Source of the DNA: Traorella massiliensis | GTDB taxonomy: Bacteria > Bacillota_I > Bacilli_A > Erysipelotrichales > Erysipelotrichaceae | Direction of reading: 5' to 3' | NCBI RefSeq assembly: GCF_900104665.1 | Contig: NZ_LT629969.1 | Coordinates: 1,078,438-1,142,437 of the forward strand | Length of the DNA: 64,000 nucleotides | Shown here: positions 1 to 7,545 of the stretch, piece after piece | How the letters are laid out: each line of letters begins with the position of its first letter | Position numbering within the stretch: position 1 is the first letter of the stretch | The notes under the pieces: generated by a model | Told to the model about the DNA's origin: nothing | Database searches by the model: none | Seen by the model: only the letters and a program-made list of their open reading frames with translations | Position numbers and translations under genes: made by a program

Positions 1-64
1 AGAAAAGTCTTATTCTTCTGTATTAAATATGATATGATAATTATTGTGGAAATACTTATAATGA

Positions 65-84
65 AAGCAGGCATCTGCCTGCTT
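65..84 (-). terminator. Intrinsic terminator after spoVAF
   Basis: A perfect AAGCAGGCA/TGCCTGCTT hairpin lies just past the spoVAF stop codon and ends the sigF-spoVA transcription unit. The T-tract on the minus strand is short (TTTCATT); on the plus strand it is followed by GTTTATTTT, so it may stop transcription from both sides. Bases 1-64 hold no gene I can recognise. Confidence 0.6.
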
Positions 85-86
85 GT

Positions 87-1397
87 TTATTTTGTATAAA
101 TATTCGTATCAAATATCATACGTTTTAATTCTTTGATGTCAAAAGGAAATAATGGATAAAGATATGGAAGCTTAAAGGTACGTGTCGTAAGAAGTAATAA
201 AAAATGAATGAGCAAGCCGATACAAAAGCCGCTGACCTGAAAGGCCAATGAAAACATCGTTAACATGATACGCATGATTTTGTTTGCTAAAGCGACTTCA
301 TAGGAAGGTGTTAAGAAATTCCCTAGATTGCTTAAAGCAACCAATAAAAGAATTTCCTTTGTATAAGCACCCATTTCAATTCCAAAGTCACCTAAGACAA
401 AGACGACAAGAAATCCCATCATGCTGTTGATCAGATTTGGAGCATAAAGAAATGACTGACGGATCCATTCGATCAAAAGCTCACATATCAAAACCTGAAA
501 GGCGATAAAACCGATATTGCGATTTTCAAATGGAAGCTGTAAAAAGGAATGCGGGCTCAACATACATACAATAATAAAGGGTAAAAGATAAATGCTCATA
601 AAGACACCTAGATAGCGAATGATGCGAGTAAAGAAAGAAACGATCGGTGTTTGGGTATATTCTTCGATCTGTGAAAGCTGTTCAAAAAAAGTAGTAGGAA
701 GAATTAGGGCACTAGGCATATTATCTACTAACATGATAATATTTCCTTGAAGTAAGTGGATCGCACAAATATCCGGCCTTTCAGAATAGCGAACATGCGG
801 ATAAGGATTCAGCGTTTTTCCATAAAGAACTTCAATTAGATTACGTTCATTATTGATTTCAATACTTTGATTGATCTCCATTCGTTTTTGTATATCCTTA
901 AGTAAATTCTGATCCGCTTTATCCTTCATATGACAGATGGCAATATCATTTTGGGTCATTTGTCCTTCCTGAGTAAGTTCGATCCTTAAATTCTCACTTC
1001 TGATCCTACGTCGTATAAGTCCAACATTGAAAAGAATATTTTCACTAAAAGAATCATGACTGCCACGAATGCTTTTTTCGATATTAGGATTTTCAATACC
1101 TCGATTTGGATAAGCTCTTGTTTCTAATGCATAGACTTCATCTTGAATACAAACTAAACACTGACCGCTCATTAATAAAAATACCGCTTTAGAATAATCT
1201 TCTATTTTTTCAGAAGAACCATTAAAAAAACATAATGGATCTTGGTTTTCACTAAATAGAAATCCTTCGATAATGGAAGTGATCGAAATCGTTGATGTCA
1301 ATGAAGATAGAAACATCATAAAAACATTTTGATGATTTAAGATCACTTCATGCTTGACAATATCAAATGATTCAAGCTTTCGTAATTGTTCAATCAC
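87..1397 (-). CDS. spoVAF: SpoVAF/GerA-family spore membrane protein
   Basis: This 436-aa protein belongs to the GerA/SpoVAF family of spore inner-membrane proteins. It has a soluble N-terminal half of about 245 residues and a C-terminal half with several hydrophobic segments, the family's usual plan. It is the last gene of the spoVA run and overlaps the end of spoVAE by 8 bp, so translation is probably coupled. The start is GTG with only a weak ribosome site. In Bacillus SpoVAF is encoded with the dipicolinic-acid channel and modulates germination; the position here, not just similarity, supports SpoVAF over a nutrient-receptor A subunit. Confidence 0.85.
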   Translation of the reverse strand: MIEQLRKLESFDIVKHEVILNHQNVFMMFLSSLTSTISITSIIEGFLFSENQDPLCFFNGSSEKIEDYSKAVFLLMSGQCLVCIQDEVYALETRAYPNRGIENPNIEKSIRGSHDSFSENILFNVGLIRRRIRSENLRIELTQEGQMTQNDIAICHMKDKADQNLLKDIQKRMEINQSIEINNERNLIEVLYGKTLNPYPHVRYSERPDICAIHLLQGNIIMLVDNMPSALILPTTFFEQLSQIEEYTQTPIVSFFTRIIRYLGVFMSIYLLPFIIVCMLSPHSFLQLPFENRNIGFIAFQVLICELLIEWIRQSFLYAPNLINSMMGFLVVFVLGDFGIEMGAYTKEILLLVALSNLGNFLTPSYEVALANKIMRIMLTMFSLAFQVSGFCIGLLIHFLLLLTTRTFKLPYLYPLFPFDIKELKRMIFDTNIYTK

Positions 1398-1740
1398 GGG
1401 CTTTAAAGAAGATGGCTACCCAGAAGGCCATAAAGATCGCAAAACTGATACCACTCGCCGTCTTATCAAAGACTCCTGTCAGAATTCCAATCCATCCATC
1501 ATTTTGTGCTGCACTAAGCGAAGCATGGGTAAGTGAATGTCCAAACGAAAGGATCGGCATCGTAGCACCAATACCACAAACGCTGATCAGAAAATCATAA
1601 ATATTAAGACATTCTAACAATGAACCGATCACTACAAACAAAGAAGTAATATGACCGGGGGTCAGTCGTGTATGATCATAAATCAGCTGACCCGCTAAAG
1701 CACATCCCCCACAAAATAAAAATCCGTATAAATAAGTCAT
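1390..1740 (-). CDS. spoVAE: Stage V sporulation protein AE (SpoVAE)
   Basis: A 116-aa hydrophobic protein with about three to four membrane segments, typical of SpoVAE (SpoVAEB type). I place the start at 1740 because a clear AAAGGAG lies 6 bases upstream; a longer reading frame to 1776 would run into spoVAD. It sits between spoVAD (1 bp gap) and spoVAF (8 bp overlap). SpoVAC, SpoVAD and SpoVAE form the conserved core of the dipicolinic acid/calcium uptake and release channel of the spore inner membrane. Confidence 0.88.
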   Translation of the reverse strand: MTYLYGFLFCGGCALAGQLIYDHTRLTPGHITSLFVVIGSLLECLNIYDFLISVCGIGATMPILSFGHSLTHASLSAAQNDGWIGILTGVFDKTASGISFAIFMAFWVAIFFKARD

Positions 1741-1741
1741 G

Positions 1742-2722
1742 CTAGCTCCTTTCAATGCAGATAGCATGGGCAACACTTGGAATGGATAGCTTCTGCTGAG
1801 TTAAAAATACATTATGTAGCGAACCTGTAGCAACCAGCAGGATCCTTTTCATTTTTTTACTTCTTAGATCTCTCAATAATTTCCCAACTAAAACAGCCAT
1901 CGAACATCCACAGCCGCTGCCGCCACAATAAACATTCTGATGATTGAGATCATAGATCATGATACCACAGTCATTTAATTTATTTTCTAATTGAAATCGT
2001 GCTTTTTCGATCATCTCCGAGAGCATTGCATAACCAATCTTGCCTAGATCCCCCGTAACGATGAGATCATAATCATCAAACGTACGATTTAGATCCTCAA
2101 AATGGGTCATGATCGTTTGATATGCAGCAGGCGCCATGGCTTTTCCCATATCATTCACATCACTAAACTGCCAGTCAACAACACTGCCAATCGTAAACGA
2201 GCTCACTTTTAAATCTGAAAATTTATTACTTAAAAGTATAGCGCCACTCGCTGTTACCGTTGAAGTTGAACATTCCTTTTTCTGTCCGCCATATTCATTG
2301 GGATAACGAAATTGACGTTCTGCAGCTTGGGTATGTGAACTTGTAAAAGCTAACACATGTTTTTTTTCAAGATGTTCTACAGCTATTGCAGCATGTCCTA
2401 TCGTTAACGCTGAATTGGAACAGGCACCATAAAGACCAACAAAAGGAGCTTTTAATTCGCTTGCCAGATAATGAGTACAAAGCTGATTGATCAAATCTCC
2501 GGCATAGATCAAATCAACTTGATCGATCTTCCCTTTTTTTAAACATTTTTCTACACATAATCGATTCATTTCTATTTCTGCCTGTTCAAAAGAGGACTGA
2601 TTAAAATAAGGATCCGAGGAGTAATCATCGAAATAAGAACCTAACGGTCCTTCTTTTTCTAGTTTTCCTACGATCACATTTTCACTTTTTACATATACAT
2701 TTTTAAATGTTAAAGTTGTCAT
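1742..2722 (-). CDS. spoVAD: Stage V sporulation protein AD (SpoVAD), DPA-binding
   Basis: This 326-aa protein has the thiolase/ketoacyl-synthase-like fold signature of SpoVAD, including the GACSNSA segment around the position of the thiolase nucleophile and a glycine-rich GGSGCGCS stretch near the C-terminus. SpoVAD is the peripheral subunit of the SpoVA channel and binds dipicolinic acid; it is not thought to be an active thiolase. The start overlaps the spoVAC stop as ATGA. The dipicolinate synthase genes dpaAB lie 12 kb away in the same window, so maker and transporter of the same compound are close together. Confidence 0.93.
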   Translation of the reverse strand: MTTLTFKNVYVKSENVIVGKLEKEGPLGSYFDDYSSDPYFNQSSFEQAEIEMNRLCVEKCLKKGKIDQVDLIYAGDLINQLCTHYLASELKAPFVGLYGACSNSALTIGHAAIAVEHLEKKHVLAFTSSHTQAAERQFRYPNEYGGQKKECSTSTVTASGAILLSNKFSDLKVSSFTIGSVVDWQFSDVNDMGKAMAPAAYQTIMTHFEDLNRTFDDYDLIVTGDLGKIGYAMLSEMIEKARFQLENKLNDCGIMIYDLNHQNVYCGGSGCGCSMAVLVGKLLRDLRSKKMKRILLVATGSLHNVFLTQQKLSIPSVAHAICIERS

Positions 2723-3153
2723 AACATTCTAACCCAATACGTGATAAAAGAAAATACGATAGCACTGACGATACCATATGTTATGACAGAACCTGCCAGT
2801 TTAAACATATTGCTGCCAATACCATAAATAAGCCCTTCTCTTTTACATTCAAGCGCTGAACTAGAAAGCGAATTGGAAAAACCAGTAATTGGTATAAAAA
2901 GACCTGCCCCGGCATATCTCGCTAAACGATCATATATGCCCATACCTGTAAGAAGTGCCGCCATAAAGATAAAAAATAAAATGGTTAATATACCGGCATT
3001 TTCTTTAGAGAAATAGTTCAACAGCCAGTCATTAAAAAGCTGTCCTATTACTGCCAGCATTCCTGCACTAACAAAGGCCATCAATGCTTTTTTTGACTTA
3101 TGCTCATTTACACGATGCCGTGAGCTTATTTCATGCAATTCTCTTTGATTCAT
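2719..3153 (-). CDS. spoVAC: Stage V sporulation protein AC (SpoVAC)
   Basis: A 144-aa membrane protein with three to four hydrophobic stretches and the family motif region IPITGFSNSLSS. SpoVAC is the mechanosensitive membrane subunit of the spore dipicolinic acid channel. It is the first spoVA gene here: the spoVAA and spoVAB genes found in Bacillus are absent, as in many clostridia. A strong AAGGAGG ribosome site precedes the ATG, separated from it by a run of T. Its own sigma-G type promoter lies at 3174-3203, and a hairpin covers the ribosome site in longer transcripts. Confidence 0.93.
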   Translation of the reverse strand: MNQRELHEISSRHRVNEHKSKKALMAFVSAGMLAVIGQLFNDWLLNYFSKENAGILTILFFIFMAALLTGMGIYDRLARYAGAGLFIPITGFSNSLSSSALECKREGLIYGIGSNMFKLAGSVITYGIVSAIVFSFITYWVRML

Positions 3154-3157
3154 AAAA

Positions 3158-3193
3158 AAAACCTCCTTATCACTAGTATGAACAGGAAGGTTT
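3158..3193 (-). other. Hairpin covering the spoVAC ribosome site
   Basis: In RNA that reads through from sigF, AAACCUUCCU can pair with the AGGAGGUUU segment holding the spoVAC Shine-Dalgarno. This gives eight continuous pairs including one U-G, followed by a run of U before the start codon. It could act as a weak terminator or as an SD blocker. The 5' arm lies upstream of the start site expected for the CATACTA promoter, so RNA from that promoter would lack the hairpin. Confidence 0.45.
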
Positions 3194-3203
3194 GATTAAA
3201 TCA
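3174..3203 (-). promoter_or_regulatory. Candidate sigma-G/sigma-F promoter of spoVAC
   Basis: On the minus strand a perfect CATACTA -10 box (3174-3180) lies 17 bases from TGATTT (3198-3203), a partial match to the TGAATA -35 of sigma-G/sigma-F. The -35 overlaps the sigF stop codon. In Bacillus the spoVA operon is transcribed by sigma-G, which fits. The leader RNA would be only about 14-20 bases. Confidence 0.6.
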
Positions 3204-3924
3204 TTTTATCTTTCAGTTTTTGTAAAATTATTTTCTCGGCTCTGGATATTTGAACCTGTGTACAATTAAGACGAGCTGCTACCTCGCTTTGTCGAAATCC
3301 TAAGGTATAACGAAAATAAAGAATCAGTTTTTCTTTTTTACTTAGAAAACTGATTTCGTGATTCAGACCTAATAGTAAAACTTCATCCCTGACTTCATCA
3401 GCTAACTGATCATTAAGCGTAATGCTCTTGCCATCACTTTCGATGATCTGTTCATCGATACTTGAAATATGCTGATGTGCATCAAAAGCTATATAAACCT
3501 CTTCAATGCTGCATCCGCAAGCTGCCGCAATCTGTTCATAAGTGGGTTCACTGTTTTGTTCATGCATTAGTTTTTCTTTTTGTGCCAGCATACGACTATA
3601 ATTTTCTTTAATAGAACGTGAAATGCGAATTGAGCCATCATCCCGAAAAGAGCGTTTAATTTCTCCTAAAATGATCGGAATCGCATAAGTAGAAAACTGA
3701 ACTTCTTTTGAAAGGTCAAAATGATTGAGGGCTTTCATCAGCCCAACGATACCAATTTGAAAAAGATCATCACGATTGCTCTTATATAAAAATCGCTGAA
3801 TACATGAATAAACCAATCCTTCATTTTTCAATACAAAGTATTCTTTTGCTTCTTCATCATTTTCCTGAATGATACGGATCAGCTCAAGATTACTTAGATT
3901 TTTGTAGCTGTTTCTGGACGACAA
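3196..3924 (-). CDS. sigF: Sporulation sigma factor SigF
   Basis: A 242-aa sigma-70 family factor without region 1. Region 2 contains DLFQIGIVGLMKA and the -10 contact segment; region 4 ends in a helix-turn-helix RQSEVAARLNCTQVQISR. The context spoIIAA-spoIIAB-sigF identifies it as sigma-F, which directs the first forespore genes. The reading frame has no ATG at the right place; TTG at 3924, behind GAGGG, gives the expected N-terminus and a 35-bp overlap with spoIIAB. That start codon would lower yield. SigF is normally held by SpoIIAB and freed by dephosphorylated SpoIIAA. Confidence 0.95.
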   Translation of the reverse strand: MSSRNSYKNLSNLELIRIIQENDEEAKEYFVLKNEGLVYSCIQRFLYKSNRDDLFQIGIVGLMKALNHFDLSKEVQFSTYAIPIILGEIKRSFRDDGSIRISRSIKENYSRMLAQKEKLMHEQNSEPTYEQIAAACGCSIEEVYIAFDAHQHISSIDEQIIESDGKSITLNDQLADEVRDEVLLLGLNHEISFLSKKEKLILYFRYTLGFRQSEVAARLNCTQVQISRAEKIILQKLKDKMI

Positions 3925-4318
3925 CGCTCGTACCCTCTTTCAGACGTGAAATTACATCAAAACTATCCGAGAATGTCTGCATGATCGTCATCCCCATCCC
4001 GCTTCTTTCAAGCTCAGCTTTGCTTGTATATAGAGGCTCCATGGCCTGCTTGATATCTTCAATGCCATTTCCGCTATCACTAATGATCATCGTTACGCAG
4101 CCATAATCATCATAGCCAATCTCTAGTTTTACTAATTTATTTGGATTGGAGTCATAACCATGAAGAATGGCATTGGTTACCGCTTCAGAAACAATGGTCT
4201 TGATTTCCATCATTTCTTCTATCGTTGGATTCAATGGCGAAAGAAATGCACAGGCAGTAATTCTTGCAAATGACTCATTTTCTATACGGCTTTTAAATTT
4301 TAAGGTTACCTTATTCAT
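3890..4318 (-). CDS. spoIIAB: Anti-sigma-F factor / serine kinase SpoIIAB
   Basis: This 142-aa GHKL-type ATPase binds and inactivates sigma-F and phosphorylates SpoIIAA. The N-box EAVTNAILHGY, the G1 box DSGNGIED and the G2 region SGMGMTIM are all visible. The ATG at 4318 overlaps the spoIIAA stop as ATGA and has AGAGG upstream; a GTG two codons earlier is a less likely start. The gene overlaps sigF at its 3' end. Length and motifs match the Bacillus protein (146 aa). Confidence 0.95.
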   Translation of the reverse strand: MNKVTLKFKSRIENESFARITACAFLSPLNPTIEEMMEIKTIVSEAVTNAILHGYDSNPNKLVKLEIGYDDYGCVTMIISDSGNGIEDIKQAMEPLYTSKAELERSGMGMTIMQTFSDSFDVISRLKEGTSVVVQKQLQKSK

Positions 4319-4623
4319 AAGCACGCCTCTTCCTTGATCAGATGAAAAAGTCCTGACATAGCAAATATCACCCGATGATGCTGATTTAATCCTCTTAGGA
4401 CTAATTCACACTGGTTCGCTGCACATTGTTTGTAGCGAGCAAGAACAAATCCAATACCTGTACTATCTACAAAGCTCACTTCACTAAAGTCCAGAATGAC
4501 CTTTGCCGGATGCACCGAATCAATTAAGCGAATACATTCTTCCTTGATCAGTGAAATCTGATAATCATCTACATCTTCATTCAAATAAAAAGTCAACACA
4601 TCTTTTTTCTTTTCAACGCGCAT
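4315..4623 (-). CDS. spoIIAA: Anti-anti-sigma factor SpoIIAA
   Basis: A 102-aa STAS-domain protein. The conserved FVDSTGIG loop carries the serine that SpoIIAB phosphorylates and that the phosphatase SpoIIE would dephosphorylate; unphosphorylated SpoIIAA releases sigma-F from SpoIIAB. It follows dacF after 62 bases in which I see an AAAGGA ribosome site but no convincing terminator or promoter. Length is slightly shorter than the Bacillus protein (117 aa). Confidence 0.93.
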   Translation of the reverse strand: MRVEKKKDVLTFYLNEDVDDYQISLIKEECIRLIDSVHPAKVILDFSEVSFVDSTGIGFVLARYKQCAANQCELVLRGLNQHHRVIFAMSGLFHLIKEEACL

Positions 4624-4685
4624 AACTCATTCCTTTCAAACATAGTTTATCACGTTCTAAAGCTTGTGTGGGAACTTGCGACAAA

Positions 4686-5822
4686 CTAAGTCAAAACTCG
4701 CCAAAAAGACATCTGAAAATAATCTAAAAACTGCATCTTTGATACACTTTGTGCTACCCCGACATCGACGATGCTTTCACTTTGATCATCATAAATGATC
4801 TTCACTTCTCCGATTTTTTCATGAGCTTCTAAAGGTAAATCAAAACGTGTCTGTGTAAAAGTTTGCGACGCTACAGTTACTTTTTCATCTTTATTTAAAA
4901 TAACACCTACATCATTTAAATAAACCAGATCCACTTCATGAGGTAATCCCACTTCAAAATAATGACTTTGATATATATCATTCATCTTAAAAATTGGCTG
5001 ATATATAATTTTTGAAAACCCCACATTGATCATTTCCATCACTTCGACATTCCGTGTTTTTGAATCGGGTTCTTTCATGACCACACCAATCAAACGTAAG
5101 TCATTCTTTCTAGCCGTAACCGTAATACAGCTCAAAGCCTCTTGTGTAAATCCTGTTTTCAGACCATCAACACCCTCTACATGTTTGACTAGTTTATTTG
5201 TATTTACAAGCCAGAATGGATTGGTATCTTCACGGATATACGCATCATAAGTAGATGTAATAGATAGAAGATCATCTTTTCCTACTTCAATCAGTTTTTT
5301 CGCAATCAAAGCCATATCCTTAGCACTAGAATAATGATTTTCATCATGCAAGCCGGTCGTATTTTCAAAATTGGTATTCACTAAATTTAATTCTTTACTT
5401 TTTTCATTCATTTTTGAAACAAATTCAGACACGCTTCCGCTAATTCTCTCAGCGATCGCCACCATCGCATCATTCGCACTAGAAATACAAACGGCTTTTA
5501 AAAGATCATGAACATTCATCTGTTCATTTGGCTGTAGAAACACCTGGCTTCCTCCCATGCTTGCTGCATTTTCAGAAATGCTCAGCACCTCATCTAATTT
5601 TAAAGAGCCATCATTCAGTGCTTCATAAACAAGAATCAGACTCATCATTTTAGTCATGCTGGCAGGAAAAAGCTTTTCTTCACCATTTTTATCATAAAGA
5701 ACCTTACCTGTAGTTGCTTCAATCAAATAAGCACTCTGTGCATGAACTGTCAGATCTTCTTCAGCACGAATATTTTGCGAAAAACAAAAAAAGCATAAAA
5801 ACAAGATAAATACTTTTTTCAT
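4686..5822 (-). CDS. dacF: D-alanyl-D-alanine carboxypeptidase DacF/DacB type
   Basis: A 378-aa penicillin-binding protein of the peptidase S11 family. It has an N-terminal signal peptide, the SxxK motif in PASMTKM, the SxN motif in SSAND and the KTG motif in GLKTGFT, followed by the C-terminal PBP5-type domain. It trims D-Ala from peptidoglycan stem peptides, in spores lowering cortex cross-linking. In Bacillus dacF also precedes spoIIAA, so DacF is the best name. The start at 5822 is chosen because GAGGTGG precedes it; an in-frame ATG at 5834 lies before that site. Confidence 0.9.
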   Translation of the reverse strand: MKKVFILFLCFFCFSQNIRAEEDLTVHAQSAYLIEATTGKVLYDKNGEEKLFPASMTKMMSLILVYEALNDGSLKLDEVLSISENAASMGGSQVFLQPNEQMNVHDLLKAVCISSANDAMVAIAERISGSVSEFVSKMNEKSKELNLVNTNFENTTGLHDENHYSSAKDMALIAKKLIEVGKDDLLSITSTYDAYIREDTNPFWLVNTNKLVKHVEGVDGLKTGFTQEALSCITVTARKNDLRLIGVVMKEPDSKTRNVEVMEMINVGFSKIIYQPIFKMNDIYQSHYFEVGLPHEVDLVYLNDVGVILNKDEKVTVASQTFTQTRFDLPLEAHEKIGEVKIIYDDQSESIVDVGVAQSVSKMQFLDYFQMSFWRVLT

Positions 5823-5904
5823 AAACCACCTCATCCTATTTTATGAAAGGATGTCAGCTTTTTAGAATTGAATTGTTCAAAGTCTCACTATTTTTTAAAA
5901 TCAT

Positions 5905-5933
5905 CTTTCTATCAATCAAAAATGAAATTTCCT
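5905..5933 (-). promoter_or_regulatory. Possible sigma-H-like promoter of dacF-spoIIA
   Basis: On the minus strand AGGAAATT is followed about 13 bases later by a GATAGAAAG segment. This resembles the AGGAAWW / GAAT pattern of sigma-H, which drives spoIIA in Bacillus. The -10 match is imperfect, so this is a candidate only. Confidence 0.3.
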
Positions 5934-5943
5934 AATATATAAA

Positions 5944-5967
5944 AAAAGATGTTTTTGAACATCCATT
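5944..5967 (-). terminator. Intrinsic terminator behind the 5986 gene
   Basis: GGATGTTC and ACATC(T) form a short hairpin with an AAAA loop followed by seven T on the minus strand. It separates the membrane-protein gene at 5986-6483 from dacF. Confidence 0.65.
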
Positions 5968-5985
5968 TTTATTTGAATAATCAGA

Positions 5986-6483
5986 TTAGTCATCCATTGA
6001 ATATCGATTTCTTATCAGAAACAGAAAGATAACACGTAATATACCTAAGCTTAAGACACTCAGAACAGTCAGGATATCACCATATCGATCACTTGCTTTT
6101 TTAAATATTTTATGTGAAAGAACACAGTCTAAAATAAAACCAATGAGCAGTAATAGAAGAAAGACTACAAATAAAGCAGCATGAAAGTTTTGACCATGGT
6201 AAAAGTAAATGCCAAGAAAAATTACTAGAAGATTATTTAAAGCAAGTAAAATTCCAATTTTTTTTGAATGAGCAGCTTCTCCTAGCAGATATTTATTATA
6301 AAAAGGGATCCATACTTGCCAATATTTAGAATTATCATCATTTTTATAAATTCCCATCAATGCAAGACTTTCAAATATATAAATGAATAATAAGTATGCA
6401 ATGATAATAAGAAATATCGCAACAAAGAAATAAAAGATTGCCGATAAAAAACTAATTAGGATAAGAACGCTTATACCACCCAT
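5986..6483 (-). CDS. Small polytopic membrane protein, unknown function
   Basis: A 165-aa hydrophobic protein with about four membrane helices. It contains a WQVWIPFYNKYLLGE segment between the first and second hydrophobic blocks; similar W-x-x-x-IP-x-YN stretches occur in DUF5684-like proteins near signal peptidases, but I cannot assign a role. The start at 6483 follows GAGGTGAT by five bases; an upstream ATG at 6516 has no ribosome site. It is bracketed by terminators, so it is probably a single-gene unit with its own promoter near 6505. Confidence 0.65.
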   Translation of the reverse strand: MGGISVLILISFLSAIFYFFVAIFLIIIAYLLFIYIFESLALMGIYKNDDNSKYWQVWIPFYNKYLLGEAAHSKKIGILLALNNLLVIFLGIYFYHGQNFHAALFVVFLLLLLIGFILDCVLSHKIFKKASDRYGDILTVLSVLSLGILRVIFLFLIRNRYSMDD

Positions 6484-6504
6484 AAGATCACCTCTGATGT
6501 AAAA

Positions 6505-6510
6505 ATTATA
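6505..6510 (-). promoter_or_regulatory. Sigma-A -10 box for the 5986 gene
   Basis: A perfect TATAAT on the minus strand stands 22 bases before the start codon. A -35 is weak (ATGCTT at 17 bases, inside the add terminator). Position behind a terminator and before a lone gene supports promoter use. Confidence 0.45.
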
Positions 6511-6522
6511 ACACAATGTTAA

Positions 6523-6553
6523 AAGAAAAGCATTCTCATGAAGATAATGCTTT
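6523..6553 (-). terminator. Intrinsic terminator after add
   Basis: AAAGCATT and AATGCTTT form an eight-pair stem with an 11-base loop, followed by TCTTTT. It overlaps the end of the adenosine deaminase gene and closes the lipoprotein-ytgP-thyA-folA-pdp-add unit. Confidence 0.7.
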
Positions 6554-7537
6554 TTCTAATTCTTTGATGATTTTTTCTTTGTGTTGGCAAAAAGAAGCTC
6601 TGGCTGCATTAAGGTTTACTTGAATAAGATCTTTTTCAGTAAAACCAAATTCTTTTTGAAGAAGATCATATTCACTTTGTAAAGTAACATTACAAAGCAA
6701 TGGATCATCAGTATTAATTGTAACAACTGCTCCCTGATCCATCATTTCTCTTACTGGGTGATGCGTTAAATCAACACAACGAGAAAGAATATTACTTGTA
6801 ACACTTATTTCTAAAGGAATTTGACGAGCAATCATTTCCTTTGCGACATCTGGATCATTCCAGCCGTGGATACCATGTCCAATTCGATTAGCATGCATGC
6901 TCATAGCTGTTCGTACAGCTTCTGCAGGACATACTTCACCGGCATGAATAGTTATGTTGATACCTTCTTGATAAGCTTTCTCAAACAGATAACGAAAAGA
7001 CTCAGTAGGCTTAGCACCTTCAGCTCCTGCTAGATCAATTCCTACAACACCTTTGTCTTTATAAGCAATAGCTGTATTTAGCGTATCCATGTTGGCATCA
7101 TCATTATCTGCATCCTCCCCATAATTCATCATACATACGATAATGCCGACAATCATATCCGGATGAATTAACATGACTTTGTTCACACCTCTCAAAACAG
7201 TTTCTACAGCCTGATTTTGAGTCATCTGCAAGATATGCTGCTGAGGTGCAAAACGAATTTCCGCTAAGCGAATTCCCTGCTCATACATAGAAAGAGCGAG
7301 TGAGTACGCAGCCTCTTCAAGATTTTCAGGAGTCTGAAGAAGAGCTGTGATTTGATCAAAACGTTTTAGGCATTCACTCAAAGGCATAGCTTCAGTAATT
7401 ATGATTTGATTCTTCCAGGTTATCTCATCAACAGTTTTATCGATCACACCTTCTTTAAGAGCAAGCTTATAAAATGTAGAAGATGGCAGTGCTCCATCAA
7501 GATGACAATGAAGTTCGACTCTAGGATAAAAACTCAT
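6536..7537 (-). CDS. add: Adenosine deaminase
   Basis: A 333-aa amidohydrolase that converts adenosine and deoxyadenosine to inosine forms. The metal-binding HxH lies in HCHLDGAL near the N-terminus; HAGE carries a metal His and the catalytic Glu, and TDDP the late Asp pair. The start at 7537 has TAGGA six bases upstream; the ATG at 7543 is too close to that site. It follows pdp by about 8 bases and together they form a nucleoside salvage pair. Confidence 0.93.
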   Translation of the reverse strand: MSFYPRVELHCHLDGALPSSTFYKLALKEGVIDKTVDEITWKNQIIITEAMPLSECLKRFDQITALLQTPENLEEAAYSLALSMYEQGIRLAEIRFAPQQHILQMTQNQAVETVLRGVNKVMLIHPDMIVGIIVCMMNYGEDADNDDANMDTLNTAIAYKDKGVVGIDLAGAEGAKPTESFRYLFEKAYQEGINITIHAGEVCPAEAVRTAMSMHANRIGHGIHGWNDPDVAKEMIARQIPLEISVTSNILSRCVDLTHHPVREMMDQGAVVTINTDDPLLCNVTLQSEYDLLQKEFGFTEKDLIQVNLNAARASFCQHKEKIIKELEKALSS

Positions 7538-7545
7538 GATCATTC

